Source: Athripsodes cinereus (lineage: Eukaryota; Arthropoda; Insecta; Trichoptera; Leptoceridae). From it: DNA of 64,000 nt. Shown piece after piece: positions 35,463 through 46,948 of this stretch. Made by a program: the position numbers and the translations under genes. Location of the stretch: NCBI GenBank assembly GCA_947579605.1, contig OX388321.1:15739614-15803613 (forward strand), read 5' to 3'. Within the stretch, counting starts at the first letter, position 1, and each line of letters starts with the position of its first letter. The notes beneath the pieces are model-generated. The model saw only the letters and a program-made list of their open reading frames with translations, was not told the origin of the DNA and did not search any database.

Positions 35463-36208
35463 ATGTACAATATAATATATTATGCATATTAGAGTGCGGT
35501 TTAATGTTATGAAGTAAAATATAACATTAAGATGTACTGCTTATTTTGGAAAATACTTTCTGAGAAAATTATTATTGACTTACTAGTGTACACAATAAAT
35601 GTTCTAAATGCGAAGTTGTTTCTTAGAAAACTGCACCAAAGAAATAATTTTTTTATTTCATTTTTTTAGAATAAAGTACCTACCGAATTTCGGAAATATT
35701 AAATACCTGCTACATTTTTTCAACATAATCAATCAATTCAACCAGATTGTCAAAGAATGAATTCTCAACTTTTCAAAAATGTAGAAAATCAAGTAGGTGT
35801 TTAAGGAAATACCCCTGAATAAGAAATTACTGAGACGTTATTGGCGGCACTAATCATCCTTGTAGGATGTTATTTATGCCACAAGTGAAAAAAAAAAAAA
35901 AAATAAGAAATTATGAAAACTTCCATAAAGTAAAACATAGACAACTCAAATATTTTTAAAGATTCTCATCAGTTGCCAAAATTTGGATCACTCAAAGTTT
36001 TCGACAAATGCTGTGAAATGAGTATACAGGTTTGATTGAATTTCAAAAATCTCAAGAAAAGGGAATGTATGAAATGAGTGGCTCTGTTTGAGACATAATT
36101 TTTTATTATTAATATGTTCCCTTAGACAAATTCTTACATAAAAAAATGAAAGCAAACAAAACATAAAGTCAAATTAATTAAATATACATACAGACAATAA
36201 TAATAATA
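35463..36208. other. AT-rich DNA and 3' flank of FASTK-family gene
   Basis: No gene seen. It includes ttggcggcactaatcatcctt with tgtaggatgttat, a fragment of the 30377/34206 repeat, at about 35840-35880. Position 36102-36107 (TTTATT) reads AATAAA on the minus strand, 100 bases past the stop of the FASTK-family gene, and may be its poly(A) signal. Confidence 0.45.
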
Positions 36209-39200
36209 TTAAGTCACATTATTTTTGACATTAGAAGTAACAGCAGCATCTTCTTGTGATATTTTATATTTCATTTCACGCATTAAATAAATAATTTTTT
36301 CCATATCAGGCATTTCCAACCAATCCGTTAAACTCAGTGCTAATACTTTGTATCCTAGTTTTTCTAACGTTCTATTTGATAAATCAAACAGTCCTCTAAG
36401 ACGCTGGTTGTTGAGTGAATAACACCCTTTGTGATAATTTAAGATGCACAACCTGAAATCAAACAAAAATAACCAAGTAAAAATTTTTATCGAGGAAATT
36501 ATGGGTATTGCTAGAAATGAAATCATATGCAATATAAAAAGTGTTTGAAATGTGAGATATCATAATTAATTATTATATACAAGATAAATTAATTTTAATT
36601 AATTAAATAAAAATATACAGAGAAACTGACCTACAAGCGTAAGAGAAAAAATTCGCATTTAATATCTAACATAGTTGAAATTAAACAGTGTTAAATAATA
36701 TTTTTATATAATTATAATTAAAAATGGATTTCCACAGTATAAACACGAAAACTCTTATTATAAAATTTATTTAATTTAAGATATGTAAAAACGTGTGCGT
36801 ATGTGTGTTTTTCTTTTCATAAATATTTCTTTTATCGTTTTTGATTGTGTATGAACAATGTGCATTTTATTATATTACTAGCTGACCCGGCAAACGTTGT
36901 TTTGCCATAGGTAAATACATTATTTCTAGATTACTAAAATCGCTATTAAGAAATAGGTGTTGATGGTAGAAGGGTGAAAATTTAGGGCTGTATGTATTTT
37001 TTAATGCCTCACCATAAAAAAATAAAATATGTTGACTGAAAAATAAAAAAAAAAAATCGGGGTGGACCACCCTTAACCTTTAGGGGTATGAAAAATGGAT
37101 GTTGGCCGATTCTCATACCTACCCGATAAGCAAACAAAATTTCATCAAAATCAGTCCTGCCGTTTCGGAGGAATATGATAACAAACATCGTGACGTGAGA
37201 ATTTTATATATTAGATTGTAATGTGAATCACCCATTGAAAAGCTGAACACCTCATAGTGAGTGGTGTTATTTTTCTTATTTAAAGTACCTATCTACAAAG
37301 CTATAATAATTTATTAAAGAACAATATCTATACATCGGGGTTTATAAAATACAAGAGAACTTCCAAGCTTTCGGTACATGTCACCCGGTAGCTTAATTGG
37401 ACAGAGCACACCTTACGAAAAGAATGACTTATAGGTTCAAGTTTTATCTAGGGAATCCATCAAATAACGTGTTTTATGCCTTATGTGATAGTTTCATGTG
37501 ATCAATTTACACATGAAACTGTCATTAAAAATAACTTTGTTGATTTTTTACTTACACAGTAGCCTGCGAAGGAATGCTCAAATCCATATAACTTATTGGA
37601 CCTTCTTTACTATCCACATTAATAGCTACTGGATATACACCATCACGAAAAGCCACAACAAAATCTGAAATTAAAAGAAATGTGATTAAATATTACTAAT
37701 ATATAACACAACTTACATTGTATATTAAAAGTGTATTTGCAAAAAACATGTTTATTGGACAATTATTATAACTGTGTTGTATTCCGAGGGTAACAAATGA
37801 TAATCCACTCTAGAAAGTGTTCATTTTTCCTTTTAGGCTTAAAACAGCTAATTTTTGCAGACGTAACTCTGATGTTCTTTGCATTCATTGAAAAAATATT
37901 GGGTATATCCATAGACATACTAGACTTGCAGCGCGGAACATTTTTACGGAATTTTTGTGTACCAACATCGATGGCCTTCAAGCATTAGAAATGTATTGTC
38001 TTACAACCAACGTCAGTATAAAACTGGATGCAAAATTTAATTGGCTGCATGACCAATTTTTTCTTTGAATTACCTATCTAGTATATCTTGGGTATATCGT
38101 AACACTGGATACAATTTTTTCTTTGAATTACCTATCTAGTATATCTTGGGTATATCGTAACACTGGATACAATTTTTTTGAAAATGATTTTGCAATGCGA
38201 ATAAGGAAAACTCATTCAAAAACATCCAAAATTAAATATTTGCAATATTGTTATACTACAATTCAAATGAACTGTCGACCCTTATAATAAAACAAAATCC
38301 AATTAGAGGTGATAATTTGTGATACGGATATCGATACATTGAACTTCATTTTCTTGTTACTCGATGTACTTATGTAAATATCACATCTTATTTCTAATCC
38401 TATTCCTCACCTGTTTTTACTTGTTCGCTACGATGGATGGGAAATGAAAAGCATATTTATCTTTTTTACGTTAAAAACATACATGTTTATGTGATTAGCT
38501 ATAGTTTGTACTAGGGATGTTGCAGATGTCGAATTTTACACATCCGCAGATGTGAATGCGGATGTGGATTTTTGTAAGCTCACATCCACGGATGCGGATG
38601 ATTAAGATGTTAAAGAAAAAAGTATATGAATTAAGAATTAAAATAATGATATATGTAGTAATTATTTACATTTTAACTAATTACAATGAGTAAATAAAAT
38701 TTAAAATAGGAGCATTATACATAATAAAAAGTAATATTGCCGCAACTTTTCTTACATCCGCATTGATTATTGCGGATGCGGATGTCTAAATACATGCGGA
38801 AGCTCCTCATTTACGGATGCGAATATTCGCGACATCCCTGGTTTGTACCTATAACTAAAATAGTTTTTTTTTAAAGATGTATCTGGGTTAGGGTGGTCCA
38901 CATACATATGGCGAAAAAAAAATTTTCAGGTAGAAGTCTCGCCACCCCATTATTTTGTTACACATATCTATACTATTATCCATTTTAAATTTCAGCCCTC
39001 TATCTTATGTTAAAGGGGGTGCTCATCGACTTTAAAGTTAGCAAATTTTATGAAAAAATCATTGATATGGAAAATGCAGGATATTAAATGAAAAATTTGA
39101 GTATGCTACTTATAAACTTGCTTTTATTAAAAAAATAGTGTTTAAATATTTCAAATTTAAAGAAACAAAGCGGGGCATGAAACAATAAGGCGCAGCAAAT

Positions 39201-42200
39201 TTCTTTTTTCTTAACCTAAAACTATGTTTGTTAAATCTTTTTTGGATGTCCCGGTAGAAATGATTTTTCTGTTTTGTTCCACTACGTGGAGTATAAATTG
39301 CTTTTCTTCCTCATTTTTACTAAGTATGTTGTTGTAATCTTCAAATAATTTTACTCCTCTTTCCGCAGTATCGTTAACGACACGTAAGTTTTTAATGCAA
39401 GTTTTACCTTGAACGTAATCATCATTCTCGCCCCAAGTCTCGGGAGGCAACTGCAGGAATGAATCTTTAATGTTAAGAGCTGTGAGCGTCCGTAATGTTC
39501 TTTCGGATGCAAAGACTCCTAAGGTGGCCGTGATTGATAGTTTAGAAGAGTCACTTCGTATTGAACGACACTCCCCTGCAGCATTAATTTCTTGAATAAT
39601 ACCCACTTTCTCGTCACAAGACACCTTGTCAGAAAATAAGGCAAAGGCTACCAGTTCATCTGATAAGTACCACAAATGGCGCTCTAAGACTTCTCTCGCT
39701 GCTGCACTTATTTCAGCATCTATTGCTTCATATGATTTTAGTCTTTTCCAAAGTTGTAAATCATTAATCGGTGCATCTGCTGTCAAAGGCGCTTCAATCC
39801 AAATTTTGCTGTAAATAAGTGCACCAAACGTAACGAATCTGATAATTTGTTTTTCTTCTCTCTTAGTCAGCTTGAATATGTTTGAATTACACCGAAAGAG
39901 AAAAATCTTTATAGCATAAAGCAGTTTTGCCATCCAACGAGCACGATGTATTGGCCCTGGGGAACGCCAGTGAATCCTTTCCGGTGGCTTGTTCAGAACA
40001 ATCATAGTAAGCTCTATTAGTTCGTTATAATCATCTCGGACTTGTTTTCCTCCCGATAAAGCAGCTGTCAGACTCTCAAGAGTTTCTTCAACGAACTGCT
40101 CTGTACTAGAACTGAAGTCAAGGCAATCATAGTGATCTCGTGAAAATGTATCCCAAGCGTCTCTAAATCTTTTGAATAGTGGTATCTCTGGAGAGCTGGA
40201 TGGGCCAAAACAAATTGTGAATATTTTTGATAGCATAATTTCGAATAAATGATGACGACAAGCAAGCCATAAAAGATCACGGCCTGTCTTTGCCTCTAGG
40301 AGAGCACACGCACCTTTTTTGGCCCCAATGTTAGAGGCTGTAGTATCAAAACTCATAGCTCGGACTTGATTTGTGACATTCCACTGTTCCATTGCATCAT
40401 AAACAGCAGCAGACGTATTTTCTCCCGTTCCTGCAGTCAGTTTGGGTACACTTAATAATTTTTCAGTACCATTGCCAGAGACAAGAATCGGTAGGCGATC
40501 TACTTTCTTATTTATTTATTTATTTATTTATTTATGAATTATTGCCCGTTATATCAGGCAGTATCTTTCCATCCCAGTGTATTACTAGTGGATAAGACGG
40601 CTTGAACGTTTCATTCAAATTGTCATTGAATTCTTGCCTAGCTTTTTTCCTGGCTCGTCGAATTGTGCTTCGTGAAATTGAGAGTGAAGCAGGATTGCAG
40701 CCAAGTGCGGCGGACAACGGAATAATCAGTCGTACTGCTTCTCGATCAGTTATCTTGTTACGGTCAAGAGCTCCAGTCACATGTTTTGTAAAAATACTAC
40801 TAGTTGATGTTGATGGCTGACTACTGTCACTAGCGCTTGTGTTTTTCTGTACCTTTTTTTGTAAAGTCACAACAAACTCCTCGTCTCGCTGTTCCTCAGC
40901 AATACTAGCGGCACTAGAAGCGCTACTAAAGCTGGAATCCAGTGATATTTCCTGACTCGATACCACCAAAGTTGCACTATTATTTTCAGCGGCCTTTTTC
41001 CTTAATTCTTCAGCTCTATGTTTTCGTTTTGAAGAACGTTCTTTGCTTTTTTCCATCTTCTTGTCAACTGAAGTCATGATCATTTTGCGCTCATTTCTTT
41101 GATCTACAAGAAAGTCTCTGTCTTCCGCAATTTTAATTAAATTTAAAGCATTTGAATGGGCAATATCAAACATTTTATCCAGATCTGCTGTAAACAAATT
41201 CTCCCTCTTTTTCTGAGCTTGTGAAGCTCTTGTTTTGTTTTTTTTTAAAAGCAGCCAGTTTTTATGAATTTGAATAAGTTTTTCATTGCAGTGATTTTGT
41301 TGTTTTGTAGGAATCCCAGATTTGTTCCATACCTCTATTACTTCTTGAATGACTACTTGTGCAGAATCTTTCACGTTCTTTGTTACATTTAATATCTGAT
41401 GATATCGCAACAGAACTTGGCGAAGAGTTGGTAGTTGGTTTAGCCTTAGTAATGGCTCAAGATCCCGGCATCCAAGAAGAAAAATGTCATCTTTTTTACG
41501 TGTTGAAGAACTCATTTTATTGCACTATTTCACAGTCACACAATAGTTATTTAAACACACCAATAGATTTTTTTTAATATACATACATACATACATACCA
41601 TCACGCCGCTTCCCTCGCGGGGTAGGCAGAAAGGATCGAGCGCCACTTCCTTCTATCTTTGCATACATCTTTCGCTTCCGTCACTGTCATACAATTCCTC
41701 ATGCATGCTCTCCTGTTCAATGTGCTCAACACGTGACCGTCCTGTAGGATTTGATTTAAATGATCTTGCCATTTAATCCTCGGACGTCCACGTCTCCGAG
41801 CACCATTCCTCTCAGACAAATATATCTTCTTAGTCATTCTGTCCTCATTCATTCTTTCCACGTGCCCAAACCATCTTAACTTATTTACATTCATCCTTGT
41901 TATTACACCAACTTTCATTCCACATGCCTTTCGTATATCAATGTTACGCACACGATCTCTCAGACTTTTACCACACATCCTTCTCAACGATCTCATTTCC
42001 ACTGCATTTATGCCACTTTCATCCTTCTTTAACCATGTCCACGTCTCACTTGCATACATAAGTGTTGGCACTAAGATAGCAGAGTGCACCAACCTTTTAG
42101 CTGTGGTGGATATGTTTCTATTTGCAATTATTGGTCGGATTGCACCATTTACCTTATTGCCAGCAACTTTTCTCCTTTCAATATCGCTTTCACACTTCCC

Positions 42201-45200
42201 ATCTCTCGTGAACAAGCTACCTAAGTACACACATTCGTCAACTTGCTCTAACACTTCGTTGTCAATCATCACCTGGCATACTGTTCTCTCACTTCCTCTT
42301 TCAAACACCATAATTTTTGTCTTTTTTGCATTCATTCTCAATCCATTAATCGCACAATTTTCATACACACACGTCATCATTCGCTGTAGATCTTTTTTTT
42401 TAATATCAATCCTTAAAATACTATATTTCGAGTATATTCAAGTAGTTATCATATACTATTTACTTGTAACTAACCTGAAACAAAAAAAAAACAAATTCAA
42501 GTATTTTTCACAAAAAATTAAAATTAACACTTGATTGAGCACCCCCTTCCACTAAAGATAGATTGCTGTAATTTTACAAGGTTAATACTACAAACACGTG
42601 TAACAAATTTACGGGGTGGCCATATTGAAAAATTAAAAATGAAAATTTTGGACCACCCTAATCTGGGTTTTTGTTATAAGCCCAAATACAACCTTATACA
42701 CTTTTCACAATCACAAAGCTTGTGTCCTTAAAGGGGAGTTTGCAGGCACCTGGGATTAAACGTGACATGTAGGGATAAATATGATATGACGTATTTATAT
42801 AGACATCTATTAATTTATAATTAAATCTATATTTTTAATACTTTAAAAACTAAGCATCTTCAAAAAATTCAAACCTATATTTTAAAAATATTAATTTTTT
42901 CATCTACATTTTATTTAGTAACCTGGAACATAATTTACCCATCACTACTAACTTACATAAGAGACGACGGAGTGTGAAGGGAGCAGGTAGTCGATCCTTC
43001 TTGCTCGCACATTTTACGACAGACTTCGCCACTTCATTTGAATCATAGTATAATGTAACTATTTAACTGAATTTTAAATTTAATAATTTAGGCGCTATTA
43101 TTTTACCTGCAAAGATTCCAATTGGCATTTGTACTTGAGACGCCAAATATTGAGATCCACCCAAACCTTTAGTCAACGCAGCTTTCATTGTCTCATCTAC
43201 TTCTCTGGAGCAATTTCTACTGACAGTCTTTTGATATGCTTCTGGTGGAAACTCTAAATTAATGGTTGGACGGAATGTCCTCGTAGCCTGATACAACAAT
43301 AATACTTGCAAATGATCTAAAAGACTGTTCTTTCTGGTTAAATACTCTCTTAAAAATTCATTTGAAAATATCTTTTTCAATAAATCTTCATTATAAATAT
43401 CCAATACAGCAAGATCCACACCAAATTGGGACCATGGCAATTCAATTCTATCGGAATTTAGCATTTGATTGTTGGTAATATTTTCTTTGATGTCATCAAA
43501 AAATTCTGGTATATAATTAGCATTACTTAATGCATGTACAAATGTAATTAAGTGTCTGGGTCTGCACGTTTCTATATCTGTGCTATTTATAGCAAGGTGT
43601 TGTGAAATATATTCCAGTAAAGGTAAATGTGTGTGCGCCTGGAAATATAGAAAACATTAGACATATTTAATGTAATAATTTACCTACGAAATCTGGAAAA
43701 AACTATACAAATAATCTCTCCAGCCAGTGATAATATAAAAACAAGAAAGTATGATAGTAAAACCTGCCAGTAAATGTAAGGTGTGTAGTGTGTAAAGGGA
43801 AAATAGATGTAGAATATTAGATTAGGAAGAGAAATGAATCAAATTCATGATACAAAAGATGTGTACATTTTTGACAAATGGCTTCAGCACGTTAAATAGA
43901 TGGGAGAATGGCAGAAAAAGTTTTGAAGAGACTTTTATTAAACAGTTCTGAGATGCAAGCCAACTATAAGCTTATAAATCTCAATTCTAATGACAGAAAT
44001 TTTGAGTCTCCGTTACTCCAATTTGGTTAATTTTAATCCATTGAATCACCTAACTACAAAACATGAAATTGACACAGAATTCCATACAAAACCTAGAACC
44101 CTGACTCGTTTACAAAAGTGAGGCAAAAAATCTATGAATTTTTGACAGAATGGTTGGCGAAAGCGTATGGTGTTTCCTACATTTTATGGACTATTTCTCG
44201 CATTCTTATAAAAATATATAATTTTTACATTTATATAAACGTAATTTAACATTTTTTGAAGTTCTTGTCGGCGTTTTTAGCGATTTATCACACTTTTTTT
44301 CGCCAACCGATCTGTCAAAAGTGCCGAAAAATGGTGCCTCACTTTATTACAATGAAAATATATACGAGTACTCCATCTAGGTATTATATATAAAAATCTA
44401 TGGAAATTGATTGTAAAATTAAGTTGGTAGGTATGTAGGTAGTTATTAGTTGTCTGCATACTAAATCCTCATTAATACAATTTGGTATTGCTGCATTTTA
44501 CTCAACACTTTGATTTCTAATAAGGTTTCATTATCTGTTAATTTAATCTTATGATTTTCTCATTTACAGCATAAAAAGATAAAATAAATGTAGGTACTTA
44601 CTACTCGAGTAAAGATTCTTGTCACTAGTATGGAGCTCAGAAAAGGTAATTGTTTCTCAATTATATAATTAGCACAAGCATCAAAGAATTTTGGATTATA
44701 ATAAATGTAGTGGTGGAGAATGATCATTTCCTTAAGTCTCTCTAAAAGTTTTAACATTTCCAAAAAAGACAAACTATTAACGTTGTCTATTAATATATCA
44801 AAACTCTTGTTAAGTAACTTCTCATAAACACTGTGGAATTTGTAACTTCTAAAATTATGCTCGGTGAGAGAAAACATAATTCCTTTGGCAGATACAAAAT
44901 CTATCTCACTTGTATGTATAACCAAGGTTGTCACAATACTCGTCACACACTGCGCAGGAATCTTGTTCACAGAAGCATATCGTAACAACTTTGTTAATTC
45001 AGGAATATTTTCTTTGTCCATTTTTGAAGAAACATGCAGCTGAAATACTAGTGGTAACGCAAGCTGTATTGCATCTATTAAGTGATTTATTTCACACTTC
45101 TTTAATAAATAATCTAAAAATATCACTTGGTCCAATTCTAAATTATTAATATTATTTCTGATCAATTGTAGGAGCATTTGAAATATTGTTGATTTTGAAG

Positions 45201-46948
45201 GAACATTCAAGAGAGCCAAAACTTTGAGAGCTTCAATAATTTCATTCATTTCAAGAACACGGGAATATTTTTTCAATTGTACACATAACTTTTCAAATAT
45301 TGGATCATTTATTACATTACGTGACATTATATCCAACCTGAAAAAAATATACAAAATACAGGTTAGGTTATCATAACTAAAAAGACACAAATAATATGTC
45401 AGATTCTCTAATATTTCACAACGCTTAAAATACAAAATCGGATGGGCTGCTCATGAAGGTAGAATATAATTTGTCGTCCTGTTCTACCTCAGCCCAGCAA
45501 CTCTATATTTGTCAAAAGTATGGCTTATTAACAATTCTAAAAATAAAAATACTTTTTTACAATACAAGCCAACATATGTATTTATTTATTCTTCATAAAT
45601 GGGTTTACAGTGTTGGTCAATCACTATGGTGCCCCAAACTTTTGACGTAGTCTCTCAGAATATTAAATTTTTAAATTGTTGGTCTATGGAACTGTAAATT
45701 AGTTACACAATAGCAACATTGTCTTTCCTTGATATTATTTGAGGGTTTTCATATAATTGATGTCTCAATAAGCGTGTATAAAACTATTGTTAATATTTGA
45801 AAATATTGGAGCATATGAATGAGTTACAAAAATCTCGCACTGAGTGTTATCGTCACTGAATTCAAGAACAGTTTAAGGTGGTGAATAGTGAATGAAATCA
45901 TATTAAATTATAAAAAAAAAAACAGTTAAATTCTCACTCTAAGTATATTATTTAGACTAACGTTTTCGTCTACACCAATGATACTCAATCTTTTTTGCCT
46001 TCGGGCCACATACATATATTTATAAAGCTACGTGAGCCGCAACACTATACTGGTATGACGAAAAAATCATGATACCCCCTCCCCTTTTTTTTGGAAAACA
46101 ATTTAATTTGCGCGATACTTGTCTATCAAATGTTTGTTTTTGGGAAAATCTAGCGTTAGCAATAGCAACACTCTTATTCTGTTTCTTTTTGATATCTTTT
46201 TTTTTGTTGACTTGGCATTTCTTTGTTTTTTTTTCCTTTTGTGTTTGCTTGTTTTTTTTTGGTCTCTGGACCTGTTATGGTCTCAGTGCAGGGTGATATT
46301 TTTAGAATAATAATAATAAATACCAGAGCTGATGTTGACACACTGACAATCCTCTTTGAGTGTCGCTATCTGTACGTCAAAGTCGAAATTAATTACAAGA
46401 TATACGAAATATAGAATGCCAGATTTTGTAAATCATGTCCCTGATAATAAATGTGTTTAAGGCCGCACGCAAAAGCTTGCCGGGCCGCAGATTGAGTATG
46501 GTTGGTCTACACTAATGAACATTTTTAATTATACAGTTAATTGTGAATAACTTACTCTTTGGCTTTATTAAATTCATGTAGACTAGATAAACTTTCTATA
46601 ACATGCTTCTGATTGAACAGCTGTCCATGTGCAGCTATAATGTTAAAGAGTTCTCTCGAACTGTTTGCCCTTCTTATATTTTGTAAAAGTAAATCTTTAT
46701 CCTTACTAGTTGATACATCACCAGGGACGAGAGATGATTCTGAAAAAAAAAATATAAATATTACACTGCTATTAGGAAAAAACTAAATAAGATAACTAAA
46801 TAAAAATCATAACCAATGCAAGTATATAGTTACCATTGCCTAAGCTATCTGAGTGAATTTTAATATTAGGTATTACCCAAGAGTACGCAGGGAAATTAAA
46901 TTGAAATCTCCTAATGAGAATACGTGAAATATTAAACGTTTGTGACAT
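36209..46948 (-). CDS. FAST kinase domain family protein (FASTKD) with RAP domain
   Basis: Six coding exons on the minus strand: 46834-46948, 46556-46739, 44602-45337, 43107-43638, 37556-37664, 36209-36452, all GT-AG with consistent phases, 639 residues. Seen: a basic, acid-poor N-terminus (SRILIRRFQFNF) fitting a mitochondrial presequence; a helical-repeat region (NDPIFEKLCVQLKKYSRVLE, MNEIIEALKVLALLNVPS); a FAST-like segment in exon 4 (LPWSQFGVDLAVLDIY near residue 413, LDHLQVLLLYQATRTFRP after it); and a C-terminal RAP domain in exons 5-6 (LRGLFDLSNRTLEKLGYKVL, LSLTDWLEM). Known for the family: mitochondrial RNA-binding proteins that control stability and processing of mitochondrial transcripts; no kinase activity is expected. 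Length is close to human FASTKD4 (~630), but the member is not certain. Introns 2, 3 and 4 hold transposons; intron 4 is 5.4 kb. Confidence 0.9.
36878..37215 (-). mobile_element. Helitron-like non-autonomous element, copy 2
   Basis: Minus strand: after an A, TCTAATATATAAAATTCTCA..., internal ccgaaacggcaggactg, 3' hairpin GGCAAAACAACGTTTGCC then GGGTCAGCTAG and T. 338 bp. Lies in intron 5 of the FASTK-family gene. The short ORF in it is not a gene. Confidence 0.85.
37380..37450 (+). repeat. tRNA-like SINE head
   Basis: cacccggtagcttaattgga and ggttcaagttttatc are spaced like tRNA A and B boxes. A related head in reverse is at about 57830-57885 (tgtccaattaagctata). Not a tRNA: acceptor pairing is absent. 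Weak. Confidence 0.35.
37908..38165 (+). repeat. Dispersed 180-bp repeat, copy 2, with 58-bp tandem duplication
   Basis: Copy of 11062-11240 whose end has been duplicated: the 58-bp unit containing tttgaattacctatctagta and ggtatatcgtaacactgg occurs twice (about 38054-38169). In intron 4 of the FASTK-family gene. Confidence 0.75.
38512..38840. mobile_element. 329-bp hAT-like MITE
   Basis: Starts TAGGGATGTTGCAGATG and ends ATTCGCGACATCCCTG. It is flanked by GTTTGTAC (38504-38511 and 38841-38848). Inside, ggatgcggatg motifs recur in both orientations. In intron 4 of the FASTK-family gene, about 25 bases from the SINE below. Confidence 0.9.
39211..41515 (-). pseudogene. hAT-like transposase gene, broken by a (TTTA)n repeat
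   Basis: The N-terminal ORF (41515 to 40532, 327 residues) has a long charged coiled-coil-like, Ser-rich region (KKMEKSKERSSKRKHRAEEL) and ends HWDGKILPDITGNNS, stop. The stop lies in a (TTTA)7 tract at about 40508-40537. Directly after the tract the other frame reads KVDRLPILVSGNGTEKLLS and runs into the C-terminal ORF (from 40392, 393 residues), with AMSFDTTASNIGAKKGAC, a CRHH motif 20 residues on, and WRSPGPIHRARWMAKLL. The D(T)xxSN...CxxH order recalls the first catalytic region of hAT transposases; which acidic residues act is unknown. The frame offset between the two ORFs is explained by the tract length (28 bases, not a multiple of three). I do not recognise a named family, and no BED finger is visible. 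Confidence 0.75.
40508..40537 (-). repeat. (TTTA)7 tract interrupting the transposase
   Basis: About seven perfect TTTA units within otherwise coding sequence. Read on the minus strand (TAAA)n gives immediate stops. Confidence 0.9.
41581..42393 (-). pseudogene. 5'-truncated RTE-type LINE nested in the hAT transposon
   Basis: A minus-strand open frame (42380-41601, 259 residues, open up to the truncation point) encodes the ORF2 C-terminus: NGLRMNAKKTKIMVFERG, VDECVYLGSLFTRDG, LMYASETWTWLKKDESGINA, VNKLRWFGHVERMNEDRMTK, ARRRGRPRIKWQDHL. The 3' tail is (TATG)n. A 13-bp duplication T8-AATAT flanks it (41568-41580 and about 42394-42406). The frame is intact to the stop, so the insertion looks young. 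RTE placement is by sequence style and the simple-repeat tail. Confidence 0.85.
44116..44346. mobile_element. 231-bp MITE with TSD TTACAA
   Basis: Inverted ends AAGTGAGGCAAAAAATC / ATGGTGCCTCACTTTA, and inner inverted blocks gacagaatggttggcgaaa / tcgccaaccgatctgtc. Flanked by TTACAA at 44110-44115 and 44347-44352. In intron 3 of the FASTK-family gene. Confidence 0.75.
45976..46504. mobile_element. 529-bp hAT-like element
   Basis: Starts CAATGATACTCAATCT and ends AGATTGAGTATGGTTG. It is flanked by GTCTACAC at 45968-45975 and 46505-46512. ggcc-rich blocks (cgggccacat / ccgggccgcag) lie inside both ends. In intron 2 of the FASTK-family gene. No transposase. Confidence 0.88.

Larger units (their letters stand above)
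38889..42660 (-). mobile_element. hAT-like DNA transposon with transposase gene, interrupted
   Basis: 3,772 bp. Terminal inverted repeats are TAGGGTGGTCCA and TGGACCACCCTA, and there are related subterminal blocks (gccaccccattattttgtta versus its relative near 42600). Flanked by the 8-bp duplication ATCTGGGT (38881-38888 and 42661-42668). Encodes a transposase in two broken ORFs on the minus strand (41515-40532 and 40392-39211) and contains a nested RTE LINE at 41581-42393, upstream of the ORF start. hAT assignment rests on the 8-bp TSD and on the order of conserved residues in the ORF. Confidence 0.85.
38864..42770 (-). repeat. SINE family A, copy 4, split by a 3.8-kb hAT-like transposon
   Basis: The T-run and gatgtatctgggt lie at 38864-38888; the rest (atctgggtttttgttataag, cccaaatacaaccttat, aaaggggagtttgcaggc) at 42661-42770. 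The two parts join at the duplicated ATCTGGGT. Confidence 0.8.

Noticed and set aside
39626..39814. Plus-strand frame within the transposase
   Set aside because: Antisense shadow of the transposase ORF.
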